64,000 nt of DNA from Methylotenera_A sp031369365 (GCA_031369365.1 JANMOP010000014.1:4913-68912), one strand, 5' to 3'; shown: positions 1 through 8,237, counted from the first letter of the stretch. The notes: generated by a model from the sequence alone, not told the origin. Program-made: numbers and translations.

Positions 1-1
1 A

Positions 2-532
2 ATTTATGGTGGAAGTTTCACAGGCAAGGCGGCGCTTGATTGGTCTAACCAGTGGTCAATAGCGGGGAATTTCGAATTGAGTAACGCTAATTTGCCAGAG
101 ATATTAAAAGCTTTTGGCAGCAGCGCTTCTGTGGATGGCAAATTAAAGCTCGCTGGGATTTTTTCTTGCCAATCAAAGCTGGCAGCCGCGCTCACAGGTG
201 CACCAGAGATTAGCGCCTACTTTACAGTGCAAAACGGTAAAATTAATGGTGTCGAGCTAGACCGCGCAGTCTTGTCTAAGAACAGCCAGTCTCTGGCTGG
301 AGATTCTACGCGTTTCGATAAACTGACTGGCAACGTGAAAATTAAGAACCGTGGTTACCATTATAGGCAGCTTGTACTTAAAAGTGATCAATTCTACGCC
401 GAGGGCAATGTGGATATTAAGCCCAATCAGGATATTTCAGGCAACATCAATGCGAATCTTGCCGCAGAATCACGCCGTTTACAAGCTAGATTCGATCTGG
501 CCGGCAAAGTGAACAACGTGAAACGACAATAA
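2..532 (+). CDS. AsmA-family protein, C-terminal part (5' truncated by window edge)
   Basis: An open frame runs in from base 2 without a start codon, so this is the 3' part of a longer gene. The visible ~176 residues end in FDKLTGNVKIKNRGYHY, an alternating polar/hydrophobic beta-strand pattern, and a tail containing GNINANLAAESRR and FDLAGKVNN. This is the usual ending of the AsmA C-terminal domain. AsmA-type proteins are inner-membrane-anchored periplasmic beta-rich proteins linked to outer-membrane lipid or protein homeostasis; that role is known for the family, not shown here. A TTG at 77 could start a shorter ORF but sits in the middle of the conserved region, so I reject it as the start. 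The next gene is convergent. Confidence 0.7.
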   Translation: MYGGSFTGKAALDWSNQWSIAGNFELSNANLPEILKAFGSSASVDGKLKLAGIFSCQSKLAAALTGAPEISAYFTVQNGKINGVELDRAVLSKNSQSLAGDSTRFDKLTGNVKIKNRGYHYRQLVLKSDQFYAEGNVDIKPNQDISGNINANLAAESRRLQARFDLAGKVNNVKRQ

Positions 533-565
533 GTTGATTAACTTTTAAGACCTTAATCTAAGACG

Positions 566-1072
566 TTAATCTTTAAGTCTTAAAAAGTCTGGTTTACCTA
601 GCTCACAGCCATTATGGCGCAAAATATTGTAAGTGGTGGTCACGTGAAAATACACGTTAGGCATCACCCATTTCAGCAGGTAATCTTGGCCTGTAAAATG
701 TAAATCGGTTTTGCGCACAGTAATTGTAATGTCACGCGTTTCGCTGCCGACCAATTGTTCTGGTTTAATGGTGTCAATAAACGCGAGTGTTTTGGCGATG
801 CGCGTTTGCAGTTGCTCAAAAGTCACTTCGGTATCTTCATACTTGGGCACTTCTAAACCTGCAAGCCTGGCAGCCGCGCCCTTGCTCATGTCTGTAGCAA
901 TATAGACTTGACGAATAATGGGATACATATCAGGAAAAAGGCGTGCGTTGAGCAAAACCGCGTGCTCAATATTTTTTACATCTGCATACGCCTCACCTTT
1001 TTTTAGAATGTGCGATAAGCTTAATAAAGCGCGTTTGAGCGGTGGAATGGTGGTATCAAACATAGGTAACAT
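566..1072 (-). CDS. DUF1993 domain-containing protein
   Basis: A 168-residue protein whose whole length fits DUF1993, a helical DinB-like family. Visible marks are the N-terminal amphipathic helix (PPLKRALLSLSHILKKGEAY), the central RLFPDMYPIIRQVYIATD segment and the C-terminal YFHVTTTYNILRHNGCELGK, the family's usual closing motif. The biochemical role of the family is not established. It has no signal peptide or membrane segment, so it should be cytoplasmic. The gene stands alone, convergent with the AsmA-like gene. An ATG two codons further in would work equally well as the start (MFDTT...). Confidence 0.8.
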   Translation of the reverse strand: MLPMFDTTIPPLKRALLSLSHILKKGEAYADVKNIEHAVLLNARLFPDMYPIIRQVYIATDMSKGAAARLAGLEVPKYEDTEVTFEQLQTRIAKTLAFIDTIKPEQLVGSETRDITITVRKTDLHFTGQDYLLKWVMPNVYFHVTTTYNILRHNGCELGKPDFLRLKD

Positions 1073-1209
1073 GCTGTAATCCTAGAATTTTTTAATGGGT
1101 TAATATAAATGCACTTTAGTATAAGCCTATTTTACAAAGCCTAAAATAATTTGCCTATATTTTGGCATCAGTCTATGATGAGGTGATTGTTTATTTGAGG
1201 AGAAACAGC

Positions 1210-1323
1210 ATGGCAAAAGGTCAAATTAAAAGTAATAAAGAAGTGAAAAAACCCAAGAAAAGCAAAGAGGTGGTAGTGCCTAATAGTGCTAATAATTTAA
1301 TGAAGCCAGCGCCAAAAAAATAA
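1210..1323 (+). CDS. Small Lys-rich conserved micro-protein (37 aa)
   Basis: The ATG at 1210 follows a strong Shine-Dalgarno sequence (GAGGAG, about 8 nt upstream) and opens a 37-codon frame: MAKGQIKSNKEVKKPKKSK, then a Val/Asn-rich stretch and a PAPKK end. The MAKGQ-SNKE-KKPKK pattern recalls short, very basic proteins often left unannotated in beta- and gammaproteobacteria. No function is known to me; nucleic-acid or ribosome association would be a guess from charge alone. A clear intrinsic terminator follows 27 bp downstream, making a compact monocistronic unit. It is easily missed by gene callers. Confidence 0.7.
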   Translation: MAKGQIKSNKEVKKPKKSKEVVVPNSANNLMKPAPKK

Positions 1324-1349
1324 GCTTTCATTAACGCCTCAGCCTTTAT

Positions 1350-1390
1350 TAAAAATGCCCGCCCTATTTTTACATAGGGCGGGCATTAGC
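1350..1390. terminator. Bidirectional intrinsic terminator
   Basis: GC-rich hairpin with the perfect stem GCCCGCCCTAT / ATAGGGCGGGC around a 6-nt loop. T-rich sequence on the right and an A-run on the left allow it to end both the 37-aa gene (+) and the permease gene (-). Confidence 0.85.
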
Positions 1391-1410
1391 TTTTAAAGCG
1401 TTAAATCGCT

Positions 1411-2892
1411 TTACTCTTTAACCGCTGGTGGGCCTTTAAAGCGTTTGCTTTCGCCAAACCCAAACCAGAATATTGCCATGACAACCAACATAAAAATAGT
1501 CAAATAGAGCACTTTCTCATTTGGCGGTTGTACGCCAACTATTACTAAGAAGCCACCGCCAATCACAGCCAGCACGCCGATGATTTTAGACATACCGCCT
1601 AAATTAAATGGGCCTTTATGCTTCCAAGTTTTGCCTTCGGCCAAAATACCAGCAGCGGTTGGCATGATGTAAGAGATATACAGAAAAACCGCACAACCCA
1701 CCGCCAACACACTAAAAGCCGCAGCGTACAGCGTTGCTGCAACTGCTAGTATGGCAGAAACCCAAACAGCGGCAACGGGCGTTTTTAATATTGGGTGAAC
1801 CGTGCGTAGCAAGTTAGAAGCGGGCAAACCACCATCGCGTGCAAAGGCAAACATCATGCGCGATGTGGAAGTTAAACAAGCTAAACCGCACAAATAATTG
1901 ACTAAGAAAATAGACAAGCCTAATACTAATTGTAGTGTGGACGGCAGTGTTTTCAACAGCTCAGCAAAAAAGCCAAAGCCATTTTTTACACCAGTAGGAA
2001 TGTCTGGCAATACCAACACAAAGGTACAAATTAAGATGTAACCAAAAATGACGGAGTAAACCACAGAACTCACAATGCCTTTTGGTACTGTTTTGGCGGC
2101 ATCGCGCGTTTCTTCTGAGGTGTGTGCTGAGGCATCAAAACCAGTAATGGTGTAAACCGCTAGCAAAAGCCCTAGCAAAAACGGAAACACCATACCTTCA
2201 CTTTTTGGCCAAACACTGCCTTCAGTGCCCGTGTAGTTAGTAAAGGTAAACAAGCGAGAAAACTCTAATCCACCTTCATGATAAGCCAACAAAGACAACA
2301 CTAGCACGATAGTAATGATAAAAATCAGGTAGCCAGAAAGGTCGGTAATTTTGGTGGTAAATTTAGGAAAACGATAAATGAGTATGGCCTGCGAAATGGT
2401 AAACAGTGCGATGTAGAAAATTTGATGCGAATATCCAAAGCCTGATACATCAACGCCTAACAGCGGCAGCGCTAGCCCTTTAAAGAAGAAGTCATACACG
2501 CCAAAATTAACTGAGGCCACCACAAAAATTAAGCCCAGCAAATTAAACCAAGCGGTCGTCCAGCCAAAGCCTTTGCCACCCAATATAGAACCCCAGTGAT
2601 ACAAACCACCAGCCGTTGGGTAACTTGAAGAGATTTGCGCCATCGCCAATGCCACAATCGCTGCAAATAAACCGCCCACTAGCCAGCCGATGCCAATAGA
2701 AGCGCCACCTGCGCCGCCTAGCGCCAAGGGAAACGCCGAAATACCACCCGCCAAAATACAAATAATAGAAAACGAAATTGCAAAATTAGAAAAGCCACCC
2801 ATGTGACGGTGCAACTCTTGCTCATAGCCCATTTTTTTTAGTTCAGCGGCGTCATGTTCTAAGACCGCGCTTGCCTCGCTCAAATCACTCAT
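1411..2892 (-). CDS. APC-superfamily amino acid/amine permease, probably for ethanolamine
   Basis: A 493-residue integral membrane protein with about 12 hydrophobic segments. The N-terminal signature HMGGFSNFAISFSIICILAG, followed by the Gly-rich ALGGAGGASIGIGW helix and SSYPTAGGLYHW, is typical of the amino acid-polyamine-choline (APC/ACT) permeases. The GFDASAHTSEETRDA motif in the middle is also characteristic. It is divergent from eutBC with a shared 267-bp intergenic region, so ethanolamine is the most likely substrate; a permease beside eutBC is a common non-microcompartment arrangement. That assignment comes from context; GABA or another amino acid remains possible. Confidence 0.8.
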   Translation of the reverse strand: MSDLSEASAVLEHDAAELKKMGYEQELHRHMGGFSNFAISFSIICILAGGISAFPLALGGAGGASIGIGWLVGGLFAAIVALAMAQISSSYPTAGGLYHWGSILGGKGFGWTTAWFNLLGLIFVVASVNFGVYDFFFKGLALPLLGVDVSGFGYSHQIFYIALFTISQAILIYRFPKFTTKITDLSGYLIFIITIVLVLSLLAYHEGGLEFSRLFTFTNYTGTEGSVWPKSEGMVFPFLLGLLLAVYTITGFDASAHTSEETRDAAKTVPKGIVSSVVYSVIFGYILICTFVLVLPDIPTGVKNGFGFFAELLKTLPSTLQLVLGLSIFLVNYLCGLACLTSTSRMMFAFARDGGLPASNLLRTVHPILKTPVAAVWVSAILAVAATLYAAAFSVLAVGCAVFLYISYIMPTAAGILAEGKTWKHKGPFNLGGMSKIIGVLAVIGGGFLVIVGVQPPNEKVLYLTIFMLVVMAIFWFGFGESKRFKGPPAVKE

Positions 2893-3055
2893 TTTTTTAC
2901 CCCTTTTAAAGATTAACTGCTAATAGAAACTACTAGATACTAATTTTTAAAACTAAAACGATCATGCACTTTTATGGTTACTTACAGACAAATTACACTT
3001 CTAGTATAGATTTATAATAGACAATTGCAAGTGTTTGAACTTGATACAGTTTCAG

Positions 3056-3104
3056 TTTGCGACATTTATATATAACATTTGCGACATTGTTAAAAAAAGT
3101 CGCA
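3056..3104. promoter_or_regulatory. Candidate operator: repeated TTTGCGACATT between permease and eutB
   Basis: TTTGCGACATT occurs twice as a direct repeat (3056-3066 and 3078-3088), exactly 22 bp apart (about two helical turns). The core TGCGAC appears a third time inverted (GTCGCA, 3099-3104). This lies in the divergent control region, 55-100 bp upstream of eutB. The phasing suggests a dimeric regulator bound on one face of the DNA. I cannot name the regulator. Confidence 0.4.
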
Positions 3105-3159
3105 TAATGTCATTGTGAATTGCAAGTAACTAGTGCAAAAGTGTGTGGGGTAGAAGTGC

Positions 3160-4575
3160 ATGACGACCTATCGTTATAGTGTGGGCGCGCAAACTTATCA
3201 ATTTGCAGATTTGAAAGATGTGCTTGCCAAGGCAACACCAGCGCGCTCTGGGGACTATCTTGCGGGCGTAGCGGCAGACACCTATGCTGAGCGCATGGCG
3301 GCTAGAATGTGCTTGGCTGAGATTCCGCTTAAAACCTTTCTGGAAGATTTAATTATTCCGTATGAGGCCGATGAAGTCACGCGCTTGATTGTGGATACGC
3401 ACGACAAACAAGCATTTGCAGAGATTAGCCATTTAAGCGTGGGTGATTTTCGTGATTGGCTGCTTTCAGATATTGCTGATTCGGCTACTTTAAAGCGCGT
3501 TGCCACTGGCATTACGCCAGAAATGGCAGCGGCGGTGAGTAAAATAATGCGTAATCAAGATTTGATTTTGGTCGCTAAAAAATGCCATGTAATAACCAGC
3601 TTTCGCAACACCATCGGCCTACCAGACCATATTTCCGTGCGTTTACAGCCTAATCACCCCACAGATGACATGCGCGGGATTGCCGCCTCTATGCTGGATG
3701 GTTTGCTCTACGGCGCGGGTGATGCAGTGATTGGCATTAACCCAGCAACCGATAGCTTGCCTGCGCTGATGGATTTGTATTATTTGGTGGATGAAGTTAT
3801 TAACCAATACGAAATACCTACGCAATCGTGCATCTTGACGCACGTTACTAACCAAATTGAGTTAATCGAACGCGGCGCACCTGTGGATTTAGTATTTCAA
3901 TCTATCGCAGGCACCGAAAAAGCCAACAAAAGTTTTGGCATTGATATCGCTTTGCTAAAAGAAGCGCAATCGGCGGCTTTGTCTTTAAATCGCGGCACTG
4001 TTAAAAATGAATTTGGCGAGTATAACGTCATGTATTTTGAAACAGGTCAAGGTTCAGCATTGTCTGGCAACGCGAACTTTGGTGTCGATCAACAAACCTG
4101 CGAAGCACGTGCTTACGCGGTTGCAAGGCATTTATCGCCTTTGCTTACCAACACCGTGGTGGGCTTTATTGGCCCAGAATATTTGTACGACGGCAAACAG
4201 ATTATCCGCGCAGGGCTAGAAGACCACTTTTGCGGAAAACTTTTAGGCGTGCCGCTGGGTTGCGATGTATGTTACACCAACCATGCCGAGGCCGATCAAG
4301 ACGACATGGACACGCTAATGACGCTGCTTGCCACTGCCGGCCTCACCTTTATTATGGGTATTCCAGGTGCAGATGACATTATGCTGAACTACCAAACGAC
4401 TTCTTTTCACGATGCGCTATATTTACGCAAAGTACTTGGCCTGAAAGCCGCGCCAGAGTTTGAGTTGTGGCTTAAACAAATGCACATTATGGATGCCAAT
4501 GGACAAGTGCAGCCAATTGAGCAAGCGCATCACATGCTGCAAAATATGCCTAAACATTTATTGAGCGCCGCATGA
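3160..4575 (+). CDS. eutB: Ethanolamine ammonia-lyase heavy chain EutB
   Basis: This 471-residue protein matches EutB along its length. EutB is the TIM-barrel subunit of adenosylcobalamin-dependent ethanolamine ammonia-lyase, which converts ethanolamine to acetaldehyde and ammonia. Recognisable blocks include SGDYLAGVAADTYAERMAAR, RNTIGLPDHISVRLQPNHPT, FETGQGSALSGNANFG, GCDVCYTNHAEADQDDMDTL and FIMGIPGADDIMLNYQTTSF. The enzyme is cytoplasmic. No eutA reactivase, aldehyde dehydrogenase or microcompartment shell genes are nearby, which fits use of ethanolamine as a nitrogen source rather than full catabolism (inference). I see no cobalamin riboswitch in the leader. Confidence 0.95.
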   Translation: MTTYRYSVGAQTYQFADLKDVLAKATPARSGDYLAGVAADTYAERMAARMCLAEIPLKTFLEDLIIPYEADEVTRLIVDTHDKQAFAEISHLSVGDFRDWLLSDIADSATLKRVATGITPEMAAAVSKIMRNQDLILVAKKCHVITSFRNTIGLPDHISVRLQPNHPTDDMRGIAASMLDGLLYGAGDAVIGINPATDSLPALMDLYYLVDEVINQYEIPTQSCILTHVTNQIELIERGAPVDLVFQSIAGTEKANKSFGIDIALLKEAQSAALSLNRGTVKNEFGEYNVMYFETGQGSALSGNANFGVDQQTCEARAYAVARHLSPLLTNTVVGFIGPEYLYDGKQIIRAGLEDHFCGKLLGVPLGCDVCYTNHAEADQDDMDTLMTLLATAGLTFIMGIPGADDIMLNYQTTSFHDALYLRKVLGLKAAPEFELWLKQMHIMDANGQVQPIEQAHHMLQNMPKHLLSAA

Positions 4576-4585
4576 TTATTTTTCT

Positions 4586-4655
4586 CTGTCATTCTGACGA
4601 AAGTCAGAATCTTTTTAAAATATCCATTAGATTGCGGGTCTAGCCCGCAATGACA
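4586..4655. repeat. Palindromic extragenic repeat (GTCATT family) between eutB and eutC
   Basis: Its ends are CTGTCATT and AATGACAG, enclosing two small hairpins, TTCTGACGAAAGTCAGAA and TTGCGGGTCTAGCCCGCAA. It has the same outer TGTCATT/AATGACA plan as the elements at 8238 and 35437. It fills most of the eutB-eutC gap and would fold in the shared mRNA. Confidence 0.7.
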
Positions 4656-4667
4656 GGTAGTATAAAA

Positions 4668-5459
4668 ATGGCTGAAAAAGTAAACAAACACCACCTACAT
4701 TTAGACCCGTGGCAACAGCTTAAAAGCTTCACGCGCGCACGTATTGCCATCGGCCGCGTGGGTAGCAGCTTGCCCACTAAGGAAGTGCTCGATTTTGGCT
4801 TAAGTCACGCCATGGCGCGAGATGCGGTGCATTTGCCATTGGATATTAATGCGCTGGAAGCTGATATACAAGCACAAGGATTTAGCACTATTCGCGCAAA
4901 AAGTATGGCGCCTGATAGAGCCAGCTATTTGTTGCGACCCGATTGGGGGCGCAGGCTGCATGAGCAAAGTTTGATGCATTTGAAAAATCTTCATCAAGCA
5001 AAACCGACTGATTTTTTAATTGTAGTGGGCGATGGTTTGTCATCACTAGCAGTCGCGCGGCATGTAGCGCCGTTACTCGCAGAAATACGCAATTATCTAC
5101 CAACTGATTGGCACACAGGCCACGTCGTTATTGCCTCGCAGGCAAGGGTAGCTATTGGCGATGAAATTGGTCAAGCGCTCAACGCGAAAATAGTCGCCAT
5201 GCTAATAGGTGAAAGGCCTGGTTTAAGTTCACCCGATAGTTTGGGCATTTACCTAACTTATAACCCTAAACTTGGCTTAAGCGATGCAGATCGCAATTGC
5301 ATCTCAAACGTACGGCCAGAAGGCTTGCAATACGACGCTGCCGCCAAAAAGTTGATTTGGCTAGCCAAAGAAGCCATGCGCTTAAAGGTAACAGGCGTGG
5401 CGTTGAAAGATGAAAGTGATGTGCAGGAAATCAGCGCGCAAACTAAATTAACAAACTAA
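4668..5459 (+). CDS. eutC: Ethanolamine ammonia-lyase light chain EutC
   Basis: A 263-residue small subunit of ethanolamine ammonia-lyase; with EutB it forms the adenosylcobalamin-binding holoenzyme. Diagnostic stretches are FTRARIAIGRVGSSLPTKEV, DFLIVVGDGLSSLAVARH, IGERPGLSSPDSLGIYLTY and a C-terminal RPEGLQYDAAAKKL. I place the start at 4668 (MAEKVNKHH) because the in-frame ATG at 4650 lies inside the palindromic repeat, has no ribosome-binding site and would add only six non-conserved residues. It is co-oriented with eutB, 92 bp downstream, and must be co-expressed with it. It is convergent with the MFS gene, whose stop lies 6 bp away. Confidence 0.93.
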   Translation: MAEKVNKHHLHLDPWQQLKSFTRARIAIGRVGSSLPTKEVLDFGLSHAMARDAVHLPLDINALEADIQAQGFSTIRAKSMAPDRASYLLRPDWGRRLHEQSLMHLKNLHQAKPTDFLIVVGDGLSSLAVARHVAPLLAEIRNYLPTDWHTGHVVIASQARVAIGDEIGQALNAKIVAMLIGERPGLSSPDSLGIYLTYNPKLGLSDADRNCISNVRPEGLQYDAAAKKLIWLAKEAMRLKVTGVALKDESDVQEISAQTKLTN

Positions 5460-5465
5460 GCTCGC

Positions 5466-6704
5466 TTAATGCAATTGATGTAACTCTAAATCTCGCAATT
5501 TAGGTGCATATTTAGCGGTAACCCCCACCACGCCAAGTGTCATTAATCCACCAAAAATCACCGAGGGTACTAAGCCCATTAAGCGAGCAGCCACGCCAGA
5601 TTCAAACGCGCCTAGCTCGTTGGATGAGCCAATAAATATGCCATTGATGGCAGTGACACGTCCGCGCATGGCATCGGGTGTGGCGAGCTGTAAAATAGTT
5701 TGTCGTAACACAACCGATACGCCATCAAAAATGCCAGAAAGCAATAATATGGCAGCCGCAACCCAAAAATAAGGGGTAAGCGCAAAGCCAATCATACACA
5801 CGCCAAAGCCAGCAACCGCAAACAATAGCAAGCGTCCAGCGTGTAAGTTAATGGGGTGGCGCGTAAGCCATAAGCCTGTGGCAATAGCGCCTAAACCAGG
5901 CGCAGCGCGCAAAACCCCCAAACCTTCTGGCCCCATTTGGTATATATCTTGAATAAAAGCAGGCAGCATGGCAACAGCTCCACCAAACAGCACGGCAAAC
6001 ATATCTAATGACAGCGCACCCAGAACGATTTGATTGCTAAACACAAAGCGCAAACCCTGCGCAATGCTGGCGAATACGGCAGGGCTGTTTTGCGCTGGCG
6101 GTGGTTCTTTTATTTTAAGAGATAACATAGCAAGCGCTGCGCCAGCACACAATAAAACGGCTATTTGGTAGGCGATAGTTTTATTAGCAAACCCAACCAG
6201 CAAGCCGCCCAATACGGGGCCAAGCACTAAGCCGATTTGAAACACCGAGCTACCAATACCCATGGCTTTGGCAAAATATTGGCGCGGAATAACAAGCGCG
6301 AATAAGGTGGTGTAGCTGGGGGCAATAAACGCACGTGCAACGCCAGTAAACGCGATTGAGCCATAAATCCATAAACTCGCATTACCGTTAATCCAACCGA
6401 GTGAAATTGCGCTTAGTATCATTGCGTTAATCAATAATAACAGCGCCGCCAACATACCAAAAAATCGTCTTGAACAATAGTGATCTACCGCGTGGCCAGC
6501 AAATAGCGCACACGCAAAATAGGGAATCACCTCTGTAAGGCCGATTAAACCTAAAGCCAAAGTATCGTGTGTGATTTCGTAAATATGCCAGCCTACAGTG
6601 ACCGCCATAATTTGGTAAGCCAGCACGATAAGCATGCGAAATGCTAATAATTTAAGAAATGCGTGATTGTGTAATGTGAAAATTTGGGCATTAAAAGCTT
6701 GCAT
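5466..6704 (-). CDS. MFS transporter, EntS/MFS_3-like
   Basis: A 412-residue protein with about 12 predicted membrane helices. The architecture and motifs resemble the EntS-type (MFS_3) exporters: GWHIYEITHDTLALGLIGL near the N terminus, GVARAFIAPSYTTLFALVIP in the middle and DGVSVVLRQTILQLATPDAM ahead of RGRVTAINGIF. Members export siderophores, drugs or metabolites, but nothing here identifies the substrate. It is a single gene, convergent with eutC, with no biosynthetic cluster nearby. Confidence 0.75.
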   Translation of the reverse strand: MQAFNAQIFTLHNHAFLKLLAFRMLIVLAYQIMAVTVGWHIYEITHDTLALGLIGLTEVIPYFACALFAGHAVDHYCSRRFFGMLAALLLLINAMILSAISLGWINGNASLWIYGSIAFTGVARAFIAPSYTTLFALVIPRQYFAKAMGIGSSVFQIGLVLGPVLGGLLVGFANKTIAYQIAVLLCAGAALAMLSLKIKEPPPAQNSPAVFASIAQGLRFVFSNQIVLGALSLDMFAVLFGGAVAMLPAFIQDIYQMGPEGLGVLRAAPGLGAIATGLWLTRHPINLHAGRLLLFAVAGFGVCMIGFALTPYFWVAAAILLLSGIFDGVSVVLRQTILQLATPDAMRGRVTAINGIFIGSSNELGAFESGVAARLMGLVPSVIFGGLMTLGVVGVTAKYAPKLRDLELHQLH

Positions 6705-6818
6705 GGTGGGCTATTATAAAATTAAACCCGTGATAAAACTTAAGTAATTAGTTAAACTAAAACTGCAAAACTAAATAACGGGTAAAATTGTGATAAGTGC
6801 AGTGAATAAGGCAGTAAG

Positions 6819-6849
6819 CGTGGGGGTGTTAATGAACGAACAGCCCACG
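6819..6849 (+). other. Short hairpin in the MFS-alkA intergenic region
   Basis: The 6-bp perfect stem CGTGGG/CCCACG closes a 19-nt loop just upstream of the promoter-like motif at 6864. The 248-bp gap (6705-6952) otherwise shows no ORF. A structured RNA or leader is possible but not demonstrated. Confidence 0.2.
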
Positions 6850-6863
6850 TCGATGAGTCGTCG

Positions 6864-6892
6864 TTGACCTAGTGTGACTCTGCCGATATAGA
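6864..6892 (+). promoter_or_regulatory. Sigma-70-like promoter pointing into the 3' end of alkA
   Basis: TTGACC (6864-6869) and TATAGA (6887-6892) are separated by exactly 17 bp, close to the consensus. Transcription would start near 6899 and run antisense across alkA. No plus-strand ORF follows directly, so if active it would make a non-coding or antisense RNA. Confidence 0.35.
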
Positions 6893-6952
6893 TTAGGCGC
6901 ACTAAACTTTTTCAGCTATGTTGAAATCTTGAGCTATTTTGCGAGTTCTAAT

Positions 6953-7567
6953 TTATTTGGGCACGCGCCACAAGTACCAGCTTGCAACGGTGCGGTGTGG
7001 AGACCAAGCTTTGCCAATATCGGCCATTTCTTTGCGCTTAGGCGCAGTTTCCAGTTTTTTAAGGCGTTTGTAACCCTCACACACGCCAAAATCGTCTGCT
7101 GGCAGAATATCCATGCGCTGTAGCGTAAACATCAGCATCATTTCCACCGTCCATTGGCCAATGCCTTTTAACATCACTAAGCGCGCAATTAGCGCTTCGT
7201 TCGACAGCGAATCAGCAATGTCGCGTGGCGGCACAAGGCCAGAAATAGCGCCGTCGGCAATGCCTTTTAGCGTCTCAATTTTGCGGCCAGAGAACCCGCA
7301 AGCGCGTAAATCGTCAAACTGCGCAGCTATGAGTTCTTCTGGCGTAGGAAATTGACCAAAATGTTGAGTTAATCTACCCAAAATGGCGTCGCCAGCTTTG
7401 CCGTGCAGTTGCTGGTAAGCCACCGCGCGTACTAACGCCTCATAAGGATTACGTTCAGCTTTTGGCGTAAACTCGCAAGCGCCAACCGTGCTAATTAATT
7501 GCGCCCAATCATCATCGATGGCGCTGAGAAATTGTGTGGCATCGGCGTAATTTTGTGCATTAGACAT
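6953..7567 (-). CDS. alkA: DNA-3-methyladenine glycosylase, AlkA-type HhH-GPD
   Basis: This 204-residue monofunctional base-excision glycosylase removes alkylated purines. The helix-hairpin-helix is visible at about residues 133-140 (LKGIGQWT), and PADDF at 156-160 includes the likely catalytic aspartate (D159). The helix YEALVRAVAYQQLHGKAGDAI (from about residue 42) is the usual family core. It lacks the N-terminal beta domain of E. coli AlkA, as do many short bacterial homologues. I start it at 7567 (MSNAQNY) because a longer frame to 7774 runs antisense through alkB and has no homology-like content. Only 13 bp separate its start from that of divergent alkB. Confidence 0.88.
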   Translation of the reverse strand: MSNAQNYADATQFLSAIDDDWAQLISTVGACEFTPKAERNPYEALVRAVAYQQLHGKAGDAILGRLTQHFGQFPTPEELIAAQFDDLRACGFSGRKIETLKGIADGAISGLVPPRDIADSLSNEALIARLVMLKGIGQWTVEMMLMFTLQRMDILPADDFGVCEGYKRLKKLETAPKRKEMADIGKAWSPHRTVASWYLWRVPK

Positions 7568-7580
7568 AGGATCATTATAA

Positions 7581-8234
7581 ATGGATTTATTCGAAAATAT
7601 GGATGAACAAACTTTGCATATCGCCGATGGCGCAATGCTGTTGCGCAGGTTTGCACTATCAAATTTTGCACTATCAAATGAAGTGCCATTATTAAATGAT
7701 TTAAAGTCTATTATTGCAAAATCGCCTTTGCGCCACATGGTCACACCAGGCGGATTTACCATGTCGGTGGCCATGACTAATTGCGGTAAGTTAGGCTGGG
7801 TAACGGATAAAAAAGGTTACCGATACGATGCGCTAAACCCTAGCACTGGCGCGCCTTGGCAGGCCATGCCGATGAGTTTTTTGCAGCTTGCAAATAATGC
7901 CGCCGCAGAAGTGGGCTATGCTAATTTTGTGCCCGATGCCTGTTTAATTAATCAATATGAAATTGGTGCGCGCATGAGTTTGCACCAAGATAAAGATGAG
8001 CAAGATTTTAGTCAGCCGATTGTTTCGGTTTCATTTGGTGTACCAGCGACATTTTTGTTTGGCGGTTTAAAGCGTAGCGATAAGCCTAGCAAAATTTTAC
8101 TGCAACACGGTGATATTGTGGTTTGGGGCGGTAAATCACGGTTAAATTATCACGGCATCATGCCTCTGCAAGCCAATAACCATGCGGTGCTTGGCAATTA
8201 TCGATATAACTTAACTTTCAGAAAAGCGGGCTAG
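7581..8234 (+). CDS. alkB: Alpha-ketoglutarate-dependent DNA dioxygenase AlkB
   Basis: A 217-residue Fe(II)/2-oxoglutarate dioxygenase that oxidatively demethylates 1-methyladenine and 3-methylcytosine in DNA. The iron ligands are visible as H135 and D137 (LHQDKDE) and H191 (NYHGI). The 2-oxoglutarate-binding arginines are near R208 and R214 (NYRYNLTFRKAG), and the TMSVAMTNCGKLGWV block is typical. It is head-to-head with alkA, so both alkylation-repair genes may share one control region. Residues 24-33 contain a tandem duplication (FALSN FALSN) encoded by a repeated ~15-bp sequence, in a variable N-terminal loop. Confidence 0.95.
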   Translation: MDLFENMDEQTLHIADGAMLLRRFALSNFALSNEVPLLNDLKSIIAKSPLRHMVTPGGFTMSVAMTNCGKLGWVTDKKGYRYDALNPSTGAPWQAMPMSFLQLANNAAAEVGYANFVPDACLINQYEIGARMSLHQDKDEQDFSQPIVSVSFGVPATFLFGGLKRSDKPSKILLQHGDIVVWGGKSRLNYHGIMPLQANNHAVLGNYRYNLTFRKAG

Positions 8235-8237
8235 CTC

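Noticed and set aside
7568..7774. N-terminal extension of AlkA up to 7774
   Set aside because: It is antisense to the conserved start of alkB, lacks a ribosome-binding site and has no AlkA-like sequence; the start at 7567 gives a normal protein.
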